Assembly (NCBI RefSeq): GCF_900313065.1
Contig: NZ_OMPU01000010.1
Coordinates: 806,001 to 870,000, forward strand
Direction: 5' to 3'
Length of the DNA stretch: 64,000 nucleotides
From: Kiloniella sp. EL199
GTDB lineage: Bacteria > Pseudomonadota > Alphaproteobacteria > Kiloniellales > Kiloniellaceae
Positions within the stretch are counted from its first letter, which is position 1; each line of letters starts with the position of its first letter. Below the pieces are notes generated by a model that saw only the letters and a program-made list of their open reading frames with translations, did no database searches and was not told the origin of the DNA. Positions 43,062-52,187 of this stretch are shown here, in pieces. The position numbers were made by a program, and so were the translations under genes.

Positions 43062-45434
43062 TTAATCTTTTTTCGGGGCTTTTTTTCGTTTCAAAGCTGA
43101 GGTGCCCGTCTTATCAGCAGTTGGTTTTCCGCCTTTTCCTTTGAATGACTTAGTGCTTGATTTTGGACCTTTGGCGTTATCGCGGAAAGGCTTCTTACCA
43201 AATGGTTTCTTATCACTCTTGCTGCGTTTGTTGCCAGAACCTTCGTTTCGCCCGTTTTCAGAACTATCGTCAAACCAGGGTTTTTTCCCTTTATTGTCCC
43301 GTGGTTCCTGGAACTTGCCATCTGCCCCAAACTTGGCTTTGAACTTGCCTTTTGCCTTTGGATTATGATCTTTCTTTGTGTGATCCCGATCTTTGAAGTC
43401 TTTTCCTTCGGCAGCGCGACGGCTGTATTCTTTACTGCGATCACTTCGATTGAAGTTATCCCGAAACGGTTTTTGCTTATGCTTCTTTTTCCCGTCTTTT
43501 GGGCTACCTTTTCTGCCTTCGCTTCTGTTTATTGTCCTTGGCTTGCGGTGGTATCCGGGGCCGTCCTCATCAAGCGTATCTTCGGGAAGATCCGGGATGC
43601 CTTCGAGGCGTTTAACAGTAATGGTTTTTTCAATCCGGTTGCTGCCCCCAATAGTCTCAAAGAACTTTTCAGCACCTTTAGGGGTAAGTTCTACATGGGT
43701 TTCCGCCATGTGAATACGGATCGCACCGATTTCCTTTTTAGTGATGCAACCCGCGCGACATACCATAGGTAATAGCCATTTGGGATCGGCTGTGTGTTTA
43801 CGCCCGACTGTCATGGAAATCCAGACACCGTCTTCGAAATCTACCCGCTCTTTACGCGTTCCGGGGGCATTGTTGCGCCTGCCGCCATTACCGTATTCAT
43901 ATCCTTTATCACGGTCACGCCCTCTATTATCTCTGCCACTTCGATCTCTTTCTCCTGTTGGTCTTTCTGGGCGGTCAATTAATTCTTCTGGTGCTGGACG
44001 TCCGGCACTTTGAGTACGGATCAACGCGGCGGCAATCTGTTCTGCACCGTGTTTTTCGATAAGCTCTTTGATGAAAGCCTGTTCTTCTTCTTTTACAGGC
44101 TCAATCAGCGTTGGGTTGGCAAGGAAGCGTTCGCGATCACGTTGCAATATTTCTTCTACAGACGGGGGCTTGGCCCATGTTGCGTCAACCCTAGCGCTTT
44201 CCAACAAACGTTCGGTACGCTTGCGCCAGTTATAGGGAACAACAAGGGCGGAAACACCCTTGCGTCCTGCACGACCTGTTCTACCTGATCTGTGCAACAA
44301 CGGTTCGCGGCTTTTGGGAATGTCAGCATGGACCACCAGCTCGAGATCGGGTAAGTCGATACCACGTGCGGCGACATCTGTGGCAATACAGATTTGCGCC
44401 CGACCATCGCGCAGCGCCTGAATAGCATGGCTTCGCAGGTTCTGGCTTAACTCACCAGACAGAGCCACGACTGAAAAACCGCGATTGGAAAAGCGACTGG
44501 TCATATGGTTCACTGTTGCGCGGGTCGCACAGAAAACAATCGCGTTCTTCGGTTCGTAGTAACGCACCAGATTGATAATCGCATTTTCCTTGTCGTTGGG
44601 GGCAACGGTCAGGGCGCGGTATTCAATGTCACTGTGCTGTTTTTCTTCAGCTTTAGTTGTAATCCGTACCGCGTCGCGCTGATAACGCTTGGCAAGCATG
44701 GCAATGCTGCGGGGAACTGTGGCCGAGAACATCAGGGTACGACGTTCTTTCGGTGTGGTATCCAGCATGTATTCCAGATCGTCCCGGAAACCGAGATCAA
44801 GCATCTCATCTGCCTCGTCCAGAACAACGGCCCGTAGTGCACCGATGTTAAGCGAACCCCGTTCGATATGGTCGCGAAGGCGTCCGGGCGTACCAACAAC
44901 AATATGCGCACCGCGTTCCAGCGCCCGTCGTTCGTTACGCATGTCCATACCGCCAACGCAGGTTGCTGTTCTGGCACCTGTATCGCCGTAGAGCCACTCA
45001 AGCTCGCGCATGACCTGCAGGGCAAGTTCACGGGTCGGGGTAATGATAAGCGCAAAGGGGGCATCAGCACGTTTGAAATGATCTTGCTCTTCCAATAGCG
45101 TTGGAGCCAGCGCTATACCAAAAGCAACCGTTTTACCTGATCCTGTTTGTGCAGAAACCAACGCATCCGCATTTGCGAGTTCCGGATCCAGAACAGCTTT
45201 TTGAACCGGGGTCAGGGCTGCATAGCCTTTTTTCGCCAGTGCCTTTGCCAAAGGCGCGGCAACACCTTCAAAGGGATCAGCTTCGATTGCCTCGTCAGTG
45301 GTATCTGTACTTTGGGGTGTGTCCAACTGTTCCTGTTCTGTTATTTCTGTAACTTCTTCTTCTGTGATTTCAGGCGTGTGTTCTTCAGAACTGGGGTCTG
45401 TTGTGTCGTTAACAGGCTTATCCGAGTTGGACAT
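43062..45434 (-). CDS. DEAD-box RNA helicase, DeaD/CsdA type
   Basis: A 790-residue protein. The first 50 residues are acidic and disordered. Motifs follow: Walker A AQTGSGKT (95-102), PTRELA, GTPGR, VLDEAD (206-209), SAT, and HRSGRTGRAGRKG. A DbpA-like RNA-binding domain lies near 530-610 (GVWISMTVGRKHTADPKWLLPMVCR). The last 160 residues are Lys/Arg/Asp-rich and repetitive. This layout is that of DeaD/CsdA helicases, which unwind RNA in ribosome assembly and cold adaptation. It stands alone with a leader of about 250-370 bases. Confidence 0.92.
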   Translation of the reverse strand: MSNSDKPVNDTTDPSSEEHTPEITEEEVTEITEQEQLDTPQSTDTTDEAIEADPFEGVAAPLAKALAKKGYAALTPVQKAVLDPELANADALVSAQTGSGKTVAFGIALAPTLLEEQDHFKRADAPFALIITPTRELALQVMRELEWLYGDTGARTATCVGGMDMRNERRALERGAHIVVGTPGRLRDHIERGSLNIGALRAVVLDEADEMLDLGFRDDLEYMLDTTPKERRTLMFSATVPRSIAMLAKRYQRDAVRITTKAEEKQHSDIEYRALTVAPNDKENAIINLVRYYEPKNAIVFCATRATVNHMTSRFSNRGFSVVALSGELSQNLRSHAIQALRDGRAQICIATDVAARGIDLPDLELVVHADIPKSREPLLHRSGRTGRAGRKGVSALVVPYNWRKRTERLLESARVDATWAKPPSVEEILQRDRERFLANPTLIEPVKEEEQAFIKELIEKHGAEQIAAALIRTQSAGRPAPEELIDRPERPTGERDRSGRDNRGRDRDKGYEYGNGGRRNNAPGTRKERVDFEDGVWISMTVGRKHTADPKWLLPMVCRAGCITKKEIGAIRIHMAETHVELTPKGAEKFFETIGGSNRIEKTITVKRLEGIPDLPEDTLDEDGPGYHRKPRTINRSEGRKGSPKDGKKKHKQKPFRDNFNRSDRSKEYSRRAAEGKDFKDRDHTKKDHNPKAKGKFKAKFGADGKFQEPRDNKGKKPWFDDSSENGRNEGSGNKRSKSDKKPFGKKPFRDNAKGPKSSTKSFKGKGGKPTADKTGTSALKRKKAPKKD

Positions 45435-45811
45435 CTTTTATCTCTCTGATCATAAACAGTAATATCCCACATGGATATTCTGGCTGCACGGCAAAGCCTA
45501 TCAAGTTGATAGTCAAACAAACAGGTGCGGCAGGTGTAACGTGAGCAGGGGCCACAATTTCTTTTGTCTGGCGGGCCCGGTACAAATACTTCAAAACAAT
45601 ACTTTAAAGCTGGCGTCCTTGTACGTTGTGTAACACGGAATGTAAAGCAAACTGGTATTAAACAGTTGGCCTGAACAATTTATCCATTTTGTTGAATGAC
45701 GCTTCTGTCATTTTCAGAGTGAATTGTCTGGAAAAATTGAGTACTCTTGTGGGAAACAGTCATAAAATGCATCAACTAAAAATTAATCACACCAAAACAG
45801 GGGGAAAGGCA
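45435..45811. other. Divergent region between helicase and GFA genes
   Basis: 377 bases with no credible coding frame. It must contain the helicase promoter and leader and the GFA promoter. I see no cold-shock box or riboswitch I could name. Confidence 0.4.
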
Positions 45812-46171
45812 GTGGAAGCATCATGCCATTGCAAGTCAGTTCGTCTGACCATCAAGGAAAAACCGGAATTTCTTTTAAGTTGTAACTGTTCTATCTGTCA
45901 TCGATACGGGTCTTTATGGACCTATTCAACACCGGATCAAATCAAGGTTGAATGCACTGGTAACGGAACCAAAGCTTATAAACATGGCGATGAAACAATT
46001 GCCTTTCACCACTGCGAAAACTGTGGTTGCGTTACTCACTGGATCGGTACAGATAAATACCCCGAACCTCGAATGGCCGTCAATGCGCGCCTGTTTGGCC
46101 GCAGTGATATCGAAGGTATTAAAATCCGAAAATTCGACGGTGCCGATACCTGGAGCTTTATTGATGAGTAA
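45812..46171 (+). CDS. GFA-family zinc-binding protein
   Basis: About 119 residues of the CENP-V/GFA fold. Zinc ligands are visible in ASCHCKSVRL, SCNCSICHRYG and HHCENCGCVTHW. The family includes glutathione-dependent formaldehyde-activating enzymes, but most members are unassigned. The frame is open from 45689 and has an ATG at 45767; GTG 45812 with an AGGGGGAAAGG ribosome site directly upstream gives the family's usual N-terminus. Confidence 0.82.
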   Translation: MEASCHCKSVRLTIKEKPEFLLSCNCSICHRYGSLWTYSTPDQIKVECTGNGTKAYKHGDETIAFHHCENCGCVTHWIGTDKYPEPRMAVNARLFGRSDIEGIKIRKFDGADTWSFIDE

Positions 46172-46205
46172 CTTCGTTACTGTGTAATAAGAAAATCAAA
46201 TTTAT

Positions 46206-47720
46206 TTATGTCCCACAAAAAGTAGCGTGTACGATTTCTTCTGGCTTGGGAGGTTGTTCGTAGCGGGCATTATCGGGTTGTTCGTTGAAAGGGGCTGACA
46301 GGATGCTATGGAGCCGTTCAAAGGGCCCATAGTCACCTGCAACAGCTGCCTGGATCATGGCTTCGACCTGATGGTTTCGGGGGATAAAGATCGGGTTTGA
46401 TGTACGCATGGTCTCTAGCCGTTCTTCGGGTGGGGCTTTTTCCTGATTTTGTCGGCTTTGCCATTGCGGGAGCCAGTTGTTGAAGGCCTCTGGATCTTTG
46501 AATAGCTTTTGCAGTTTTTGTTTATAGTTTTGTTCTTGGGTGCCTTGATCTTGTCCCAAGTTTGATCGGGCGAAGCCCGTGAGGTGGCGGAAGAAGAGGG
46601 TGAAATCAACTTCGTTATCTGACAAGAGTTTCAGGGTATCGCCAATAAAATCCGGATCACCAGGTTGCAAGGTTATGAGGCCGAGTTTTTTACCAAATCC
46701 TTCGAAGTAATAGTTACTGAAAATATCCTGAAATTCATCAATTGTTTCCTGACCGATGCCAACGGCGATTTGGGCCTCTTCGTGTAGAATTGGCAGTAGG
46801 GACTGGGCAAACTGAGAAAGGTTCCATTGTGCGATACCGGGTTGTTTGGCCCAGGCATAACGACCTGCGTGGTCAATTGAGCTAAAAACAGTGCCGGGGT
46901 GGTACGTATCCATAAAGGCGCAGGGGCCAAAGTCGATGGTCTCGCCCGCCACTGACATATTGTCGGTATTCATGACGCCGTGGATAAAGCCAACCTGCAT
47001 CCATTTGGCAATCAGTCTGGCCTGTCTGTCCATCACCATTTCAATCAGCGTGCGATAGGGGGGGTGAGCCTGTTTGGCTTCGGGGTAGTGACGGTCTATG
47101 ACGTAATTTGCCAGTGTGCGCAGCGCATCCTTGTCTCCACGGGAATAGTGATATTGAAAGGTGCCGACCCGGATGTGGCTTTGGGCAACGCGGGTGATAA
47201 TGGCGCCGGGCAAGGGACCTTCTTCGCGGAGGACCTTGTTGCCTGTTTCAACTGCGGCCAGAGCGCGTGTTGTCGGGATGTCCAAAGCTGCCATGGCCTC
47301 ACTGATGATATATTCTCGCAGGACGGGACCAAGCCACGCCCGACCATCTCCACCACGGGAATAGGGGGTGCGCCCTGATCCCTTGAGATGAATATCCCGG
47401 CGGACACCGTCAATACCGACGGTTTCGCCTAATAAAATGGCACGTCCGTCCCCGAGACGTGGGGACCATCCCCCAAATTGATGGCCGGCATAAACCATTG
47501 CCAACGGGGATGCGCCGTCTGGCACATTATTCCCGGCGAGCATCTGAACACCGTCTTCGGTTTTTAAACTGTCAGGGTCAATCCCCATGAGTGTTGCCAG
47601 ATCTTCATTCACCTTGATGAGTCGGGGGGCCGTTACAGGGACGGGATCTTGCCGTGTGTAAAACTGATCGGGCAGTTGGGCAAAGCTGTTATCGAAGGGA
47701 ATTTTTAAGCGCGCGGTCAT
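46206..47720 (-). CDS. selO: SelO/YdiU-family protein adenylyltransferase
   Basis: About 504 residues of the SelO pseudokinase family, which transfers AMP from ATP to protein hydroxyls. Typical segments: GHQFGGWSPRLGDGRA, HLKGSGRTPYSRGGDGRA, FIHGVMNTDNMSVAGETIDFGPCAFMD, and the C-terminal HATFCGT with the conserved cysteine. The frame extends to TTG 47756; ATG 47720 matches the family's start at the DNSFA segment. Both ribosome sites are weak. It is monocistronic and converges with the GFA gene. Confidence 0.92.
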   Translation of the reverse strand: MTARLKIPFDNSFAQLPDQFYTRQDPVPVTAPRLIKVNEDLATLMGIDPDSLKTEDGVQMLAGNNVPDGASPLAMVYAGHQFGGWSPRLGDGRAILLGETVGIDGVRRDIHLKGSGRTPYSRGGDGRAWLGPVLREYIISEAMAALDIPTTRALAAVETGNKVLREEGPLPGAIITRVAQSHIRVGTFQYHYSRGDKDALRTLANYVIDRHYPEAKQAHPPYRTLIEMVMDRQARLIAKWMQVGFIHGVMNTDNMSVAGETIDFGPCAFMDTYHPGTVFSSIDHAGRYAWAKQPGIAQWNLSQFAQSLLPILHEEAQIAVGIGQETIDEFQDIFSNYYFEGFGKKLGLITLQPGDPDFIGDTLKLLSDNEVDFTLFFRHLTGFARSNLGQDQGTQEQNYKQKLQKLFKDPEAFNNWLPQWQSRQNQEKAPPEERLETMRTSNPIFIPRNHQVEAMIQAAVAGDYGPFERLHSILSAPFNEQPDNARYEQPPKPEEIVHATFCGT

Positions 47721-47942
47721 TGGGGTCAGTTTTGTTAGGTGAATTAATATCCTCAATAGTTAGGGATTATCTTGTTCGTGGACAATGAAAAAGCACTATT
47801 ACTGGTTCTGAGTTTAATAGAAAATAAAAATACCTATCTTAGATTAGATTAGATGATTAGCTTTGGTCGGATCGTTAAAAGTAAGATATATCGAACCATG
47901 ATGGCTTAACAATCTGTAGATCTTCAGTTGGGGAAATCAAGG

Positions 47943-49265
47943 ATGTCAAAAGGCAAACACCATACCCCTGATCTGACATCAGATTTAGATCAGACTTTTA
48001 ATCAGGCACAAAGCGCAGGGTTAAAGCTTGCGATTGCCGGGCGAACAATTTCACTCCTGATCCTTGGTGCCTGGCTTGTTTTGTCGCGTTTGGCCTTGCC
48101 AAGTGTTTCTTTAAGGTTTGGTATCCTGGTTCTGCTTCTTATCGCTCTGGGGCTTATTCATTATCGTATTATTGGAACGCGGTGGGACAGATTTTGGGTT
48201 AAGTATCTCTTTGTAACCATTGATGTTGTTATACTTTCCGGATTAATTGCCACTCAACCGCTGTATCAAACAGCGGATCTCCCCCAAGTGATGATTTTTC
48301 GCAGTCCGTTGCTTACCTATTATTTTATTATTGTTGCCGTTGTGGCTTTTAGTTTTTCGCCACGGCTTGTTTTGTGGGCCGGAGGTATTGGTGCGGCTGG
48401 GTGGCTTGGCGCTTATGCCTGGGTCGTGCGACAGGACGGAGGCGTACTTGACTGGGGTGATATTCCTTCTAACCCAACTGCTCAGGATGCTATAAGCGTT
48501 GTGCTAAATCCTTCGTTTGGCGGCACAGGAAGTCGCATACAAGAAGCGATCATACTTGTTGTTGTGTCGGTTTTGATCGCGATTGTGATGAAGAGAGCGC
48601 AAAATACCCTAAGAGATAAGTTGACAGCAGAACGTGATCGACAGTCAATTACGGGCATTTTCGGTCGATTTGTGCCGGAAACGATTGTCAAAGCGATGAT
48701 TAATGATCAAGGGTTGCTTGCCCCACTGGAGAGAGAGGCAACCATTCTCTTTGCTGATGTTGTGGGCTTTACAAATCTGACTGAGCGTTTGGGACCAGTA
48801 AAGATAGTTGATGTGCTCAACAGTTACTTTGACGAAATGACGGGTATTATTATGGAAAACGGTGGCATTGTCGCAACTTTTCATGGTGATGCTATTCTTG
48901 CGATTTTTAACGTTCCGCTAGAAGACCCTGATCATGCGGAACATGCCTTAAAGGCAGCGCAAGCAATGTTGTTATGTGTAGAGGAAGATCGCTTTGCCGA
49001 GGAGAAGTTATCCATTCGTATCGGCATTAATACCGGATCAGTTGTTGCGGGGAATGTCGGTGGCGGTGGTCGCCAGAGCTATACCGTTTACGGTGATGCC
49101 GTAAACCTTGCCGCACGTTTGGAAGCTCTGGCAAAGGAAAAGGGGCAGTCCCTGTTAATCTCCGGCCATACCCATAAAAAGTTACCTCAAAAAAGACTTC
49201 ACCTGCTGGGGGAAACAACTGTTAGAGGGCAAAGTCAGCCTGTTGAATTTTATGGGTTGAAGTAA
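47943..49265 (+). CDS. Membrane adenylate/guanylate cyclase, class III
   Basis: About 440 residues. Five to six hydrophobic helices fill roughly 30-215, with one conserved loop carrying VVRQDGGVLDW. A linker helix leads to the catalytic domain from about 250: ILFADVVGFTNLTERL and FHGDAILAIFNVP give the two metal aspartates, and SYTVYGDAVNLAARLEAL closes the active site. It makes cyclic AMP (or GMP) in response to a membrane signal. ATG 47943 follows GGGGA; a TTG five codons upstream is less likely. Confidence 0.92.
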   Translation: MSKGKHHTPDLTSDLDQTFNQAQSAGLKLAIAGRTISLLILGAWLVLSRLALPSVSLRFGILVLLLIALGLIHYRIIGTRWDRFWVKYLFVTIDVVILSGLIATQPLYQTADLPQVMIFRSPLLTYYFIIVAVVAFSFSPRLVLWAGGIGAAGWLGAYAWVVRQDGGVLDWGDIPSNPTAQDAISVVLNPSFGGTGSRIQEAIILVVVSVLIAIVMKRAQNTLRDKLTAERDRQSITGIFGRFVPETIVKAMINDQGLLAPLEREATILFADVVGFTNLTERLGPVKIVDVLNSYFDEMTGIIMENGGIVATFHGDAILAIFNVPLEDPDHAEHALKAAQAMLLCVEEDRFAEEKLSIRIGINTGSVVAGNVGGGGRQSYTVYGDAVNLAARLEALAKEKGQSLLISGHTHKKLPQKRLHLLGETTVRGQSQPVEFYGLK

Positions 49266-49294
49266 AAGGACCTCGTCTCTGAATAAGAATTTTC

Positions 49295-49344
49295 TTGACA
49301 TGATACCAAAAGGTATTATTTTTAATGATACCAAAAGGTATTAT
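49295..49344 (+). promoter_or_regulatory. ArsR promoter with tandem palindromic operators
   Basis: TTGACA at 49295-49300 and TATTTT at 49317-49322 are 16 bases apart. The 19-base element TGATACCAAAAGGTATTAT occurs twice, at 49301-49319 and 49326-49344, a 25-base period. Each carries the inverted repeat ATACC-AAAA-GGTAT. The first copy sits between the promoter boxes and the second covers the transcription start, a typical autorepression layout. Confidence 0.75.
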
Positions 49345-49358
49345 GTTGAGGTGTGACG

Positions 49359-49703
49359 ATGCATATACAGGAAACATTCAAGGCACTTGCTGATCCGACA
49401 CGGCGTGAGATTTTGATGCATCTCAGTCGGCAGGAAATGACCATCGGTGAAGTGACTGAAAGGTTTGAAATTACCCGTGCTGCGGTAAAGAAACATTTGA
49501 ACATTCTGGAAGAGGGACAGTTGATTTCAGTTCATGCTCAGGGGCGTGAACGCATTAATCGGCTTGAGGCGCAAGGATTATCGGTGGTTTCTGACTGGAT
49601 TGGATATTTCGATCAATTCTGGGATCAGCGTCTGGGAGCTTTGAAAACAGTTGTGGAAGATGCTGAAAAGGCAAAGCGAAATTCAATTAAGGGAAAGGTG
49701 TAG
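49359..49703 (+). CDS. ArsR-family regulator
   Basis: A 114-residue winged-helix repressor: ETFKALADPTRREILMHLSRQEMTIGEVTERFEITRAAVKKHLNILEEG. Metal-binding cysteines are absent, as in the subgroup paired with SRPBCC genes. GAGG seven bases upstream selects ATG 49359 over GTG 49353. It probably represses its own operon through the tandem operators. The SRPBCC gene follows after 3 bases. Confidence 0.9.
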   Translation: MHIQETFKALADPTRREILMHLSRQEMTIGEVTERFEITRAAVKKHLNILEEGQLISVHAQGRERINRLEAQGLSVVSDWIGYFDQFWDQRLGALKTVVEDAEKAKRNSIKGKV

Positions 49704-49706
49704 ATC

Positions 49707-50132
49707 ATGACGACATCAACAATCACGAAAACCGTTTTCTTTAACGCAACCCGGGAAACCGTATGGTCTTTCCTGACTGAACGGGACAAGATTGGTCTTT
49801 GGTTTCATCCCCCCAAAGAAGACCTGGCTGAGGGGGAAGATTATGAGTTGATTTTAACCAGAGACAATGGTGAAAAGGCAAAGGTTTGTTGGGGTAGTGT
49901 TCTGGAAATGCACCGTCCTGAAAAAATGGTTTGGTCTTTTACGGTAAACCCGTTGAACGGTTCATTAACGACAGTTACCTGGATGTTGGAAGAGGTTCTT
50001 TGTGGAACAAGATTAACCCTGAAACACGAAGGTGTGGAGGCCGCAGCCGGTGAAACCGCAATGGACTTGATTTTGTCGCTGGATGCAGGTTGGGATGAAC
50101 ACTTTCAATCTCTTCGAAAAGCTTTGTCCTAA
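49707..50132 (+). CDS. SRPBCC (AHSA1-like) domain protein
   Basis: A 141-residue START-like protein: TITKTVFFNATRETVWSFLTERDKIGLWF at the start and GVEAAAGETAMDLILSLDAGWDEHFQSL at the end are typical of AHSA1/CalC-type proteins, which bind a hydrophobic ligand in the fold's cavity. It is in an operon with the ArsR repressor, a common pairing whose ligand is unknown. Confidence 0.88.
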   Translation: MTTSTITKTVFFNATRETVWSFLTERDKIGLWFHPPKEDLAEGEDYELILTRDNGEKAKVCWGSVLEMHRPEKMVWSFTVNPLNGSLTTVTWMLEEVLCGTRLTLKHEGVEAAAGETAMDLILSLDAGWDEHFQSLRKALS

Positions 50133-50196
50133 ATGCCTTTACCTTATTTTTTGCAAGCTGGTGTTTTATAGCTTGTTTTATCGGTCACGATAAAAA

Positions 50197-50238
50197 GGCT
50201 CTCATTTTTCTGCGAGTTAATCCTGAAAACTGAGAGCC
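50197..50238 (-). terminator. Terminator of the hybrid kinase gene
   Basis: GGCTCTCA (50197-50204) pairs with TGAGAGCC (50231-50238) across a 26-base loop. On the minus strand the stem is followed by TTTTT. It lies 27 bases after the kinase stop and may also serve the converging SRPBCC gene. Confidence 0.65.
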
Positions 50239-50264
50239 ACTACATCCAGATATCAGGGCATATG

Positions 50265-52178
50265 TTATGCGGCGCTGACAGATTTTTCGTGGACAACGCG
50301 TTTAAGAGTTTTTAACAGGTCGTCCATGTTCAGCGGCTTTGTGCAGGTGGCATTCATCCCACCAGCGATATATTCTTTGAGATTACTGGTTTCAATATCT
50401 GCCGTTAAAGCAATGATTGGTATCGATGATTTCACTGCGTCTTGAAGGGTGCGGATTTTTTGAGTTGCCTCTACACCATCCATGCCGGGCATGTGTATGT
50501 CCATCAGTATGACATCGTAATCATTGGCTTTGACTTTTTCGATGGCTTGAAAACCATCATCTGCGGTATCTACAGATTGACCACTTTTTTCCAACAATGC
50601 TTTGGCCATGATCTGATTAACTTTGATATCTTCAACCAGAAGAAGTTTCAGGTTTGTCAGGTCGTGTTCAGGAACATCTTCTTCCCGGCGATAGGGAGCT
50701 TTTGTCTTGTCGAGGCTAACTTCAAACCAGAAAGTACTGCCTTTACCTTCCTCGCTCTCAATTCCGATTTGACCATTCATTGCCAGAACAAGCTGTTTAT
50801 TGATCGCCAACCCCAAACCTGTGCCACCGTAGTTGCGTGTTGTTGAAACGTCTGCCTGAGAGAAAGCGTTAAAGAGTGAAGCTTGCTTCGACTTGGGAAT
50901 ACCTATGCCTTCATCAGAAACTTCAAAGCGTAAGTTCTGAGTGAATTCATCGTCTGTTTTTTGGGTAAGGCTTAATGTAATCTTGCCATCTGTAGTAAAT
51001 TTTACGGCGTTAGAGAGAAAGTTCATAAGGATCTGGCGGAGCCTGACGCTATCGCCCAGAACCCATTTGTGAATAGTATCAGGAAAGACAACGTCCAGAG
51101 CGTTGTTTTTCTCTCTTGCTGCCAAAAGCATCATACTGCTGGTTTCTTCGATAAGCTCTGACAAACTCATTGCATTTTTTTCAAGAACGAGTTCTCCGGC
51201 TTCGATTTTTGAAAAATCCAGTATATCGCCAATAAGGTCCATTAAATGATTACCAGAGCTTGAGATCGTTTTTATATAGTCCTGAGTCTTCTGTGGAAGG
51301 GTTTGAATGTCTCTGTCACTTAATGCGAGGTCAGCATAGCCAAGGATCGAATTTAAAGGGGAACGTAATTCGTGGCTCATATGAGCCAAAAACATCGACT
51401 TGGCTTTGTTGGCAATCTGTACTTCTTCGATTTTGTTCTTAATGGCTTCGGACATGCCCTCCATATCGCGAGCCAAATCGCCTAATTCATCATTGGATGT
51501 AATATTTATGTTTTCTACAGGTTCTTGTCTGGATATACGCGCAGCAGCATTTTGCAAACTTGTTATGGGCTGGATTAACAAGCGGCGGGTTGTCAATGTT
51601 AAGAGGCCCCCCATCAGTATTACCGCAAGAAGAGAAATACCAATCGTAACAGATTGGATACTTGAGACCTGTTCGGATACTTCTGCTTCGGGACGAGAGA
51701 CAAAAATAACCCAGTTCCAGTTTGTTTTATCAAAAGTAGCAGATGCATATAGATTGGTTTTGTTGCCTTTTGTTTTAAAGGTATCGAAGCTTTTTTCCTG
51801 TAGAGATTGAACTAAAGCTCCCCATTCTTCTAGCGTTTCCAGATTGTTTTTGTCGCTAGAGTAAATTGGTTTGCCTTCACGGGAAATAACATAGAACCAT
51901 CGATTTGTTGTCGCGCTAAGTTCATTCAGCTCCTGAAAGGCTTCTTCTTGATAAGACTGGACAAATGCCGGGATATCAGCCAATCCTGTCTGGTCAAGAA
52001 GTTCATAACGAGATTCAATTATATGATGGACTGCTTCGTTTAGCAGTAACCTCATATTTTCTTCTTCGCTTTTATAAAGTGCATTTTTTGAATGGCTAAA
52101 AGACCAAAAACCGAGCGAACCAATACAAAGCAAAATAATTGGCAACATCGTCAGGAAGTATTTTTGATATAGCTTCAT
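50265..52178 (-). CDS. Hybrid sensor histidine kinase with receiver domain
   Basis: A 637-residue kinase. Helices at about 7-28 and 175-196 enclose a 145-residue periplasmic sensor of probable Cache type. HAMP covers 198-250. The phosphoacceptor is His269 in HMSHELRSPLNSI. The ATPase domain has MNFLSNAVKF (385), DEGIGIP (422) and GGTGLGLA (451). The receiver (510-630) has Asp560 in VILMDIHMPG and the TKP lysine near 614. It lies 9 bases downstream of an ABC_sub_bind binding protein; together they look like a two-part sensor. No HPt or output regulator is adjacent. Confidence 0.93.
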   Translation of the reverse strand: MKLYQKYFLTMLPIILLCIGSLGFWSFSHSKNALYKSEEENMRLLLNEAVHHIIESRYELLDQTGLADIPAFVQSYQEEAFQELNELSATTNRWFYVISREGKPIYSSDKNNLETLEEWGALVQSLQEKSFDTFKTKGNKTNLYASATFDKTNWNWVIFVSRPEAEVSEQVSSIQSVTIGISLLAVILMGGLLTLTTRRLLIQPITSLQNAAARISRQEPVENINITSNDELGDLARDMEGMSEAIKNKIEEVQIANKAKSMFLAHMSHELRSPLNSILGYADLALSDRDIQTLPQKTQDYIKTISSSGNHLMDLIGDILDFSKIEAGELVLEKNAMSLSELIEETSSMMLLAAREKNNALDVVFPDTIHKWVLGDSVRLRQILMNFLSNAVKFTTDGKITLSLTQKTDDEFTQNLRFEVSDEGIGIPKSKQASLFNAFSQADVSTTRNYGGTGLGLAINKQLVLAMNGQIGIESEEGKGSTFWFEVSLDKTKAPYRREEDVPEHDLTNLKLLLVEDIKVNQIMAKALLEKSGQSVDTADDGFQAIEKVKANDYDVILMDIHMPGMDGVEATQKIRTLQDAVKSSIPIIALTADIETSNLKEYIAGGMNATCTKPLNMDDLLKTLKRVVHEKSVSAA

Positions 52179-52187
52179 TGTCAGGTT

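Noticed and set aside
45689-45811. N-terminal extension of the GFA gene from TTG 45689
   Set aside because: The extra 41 residues are not part of the GFA fold, while GTG 45812 has a strong ribosome site.
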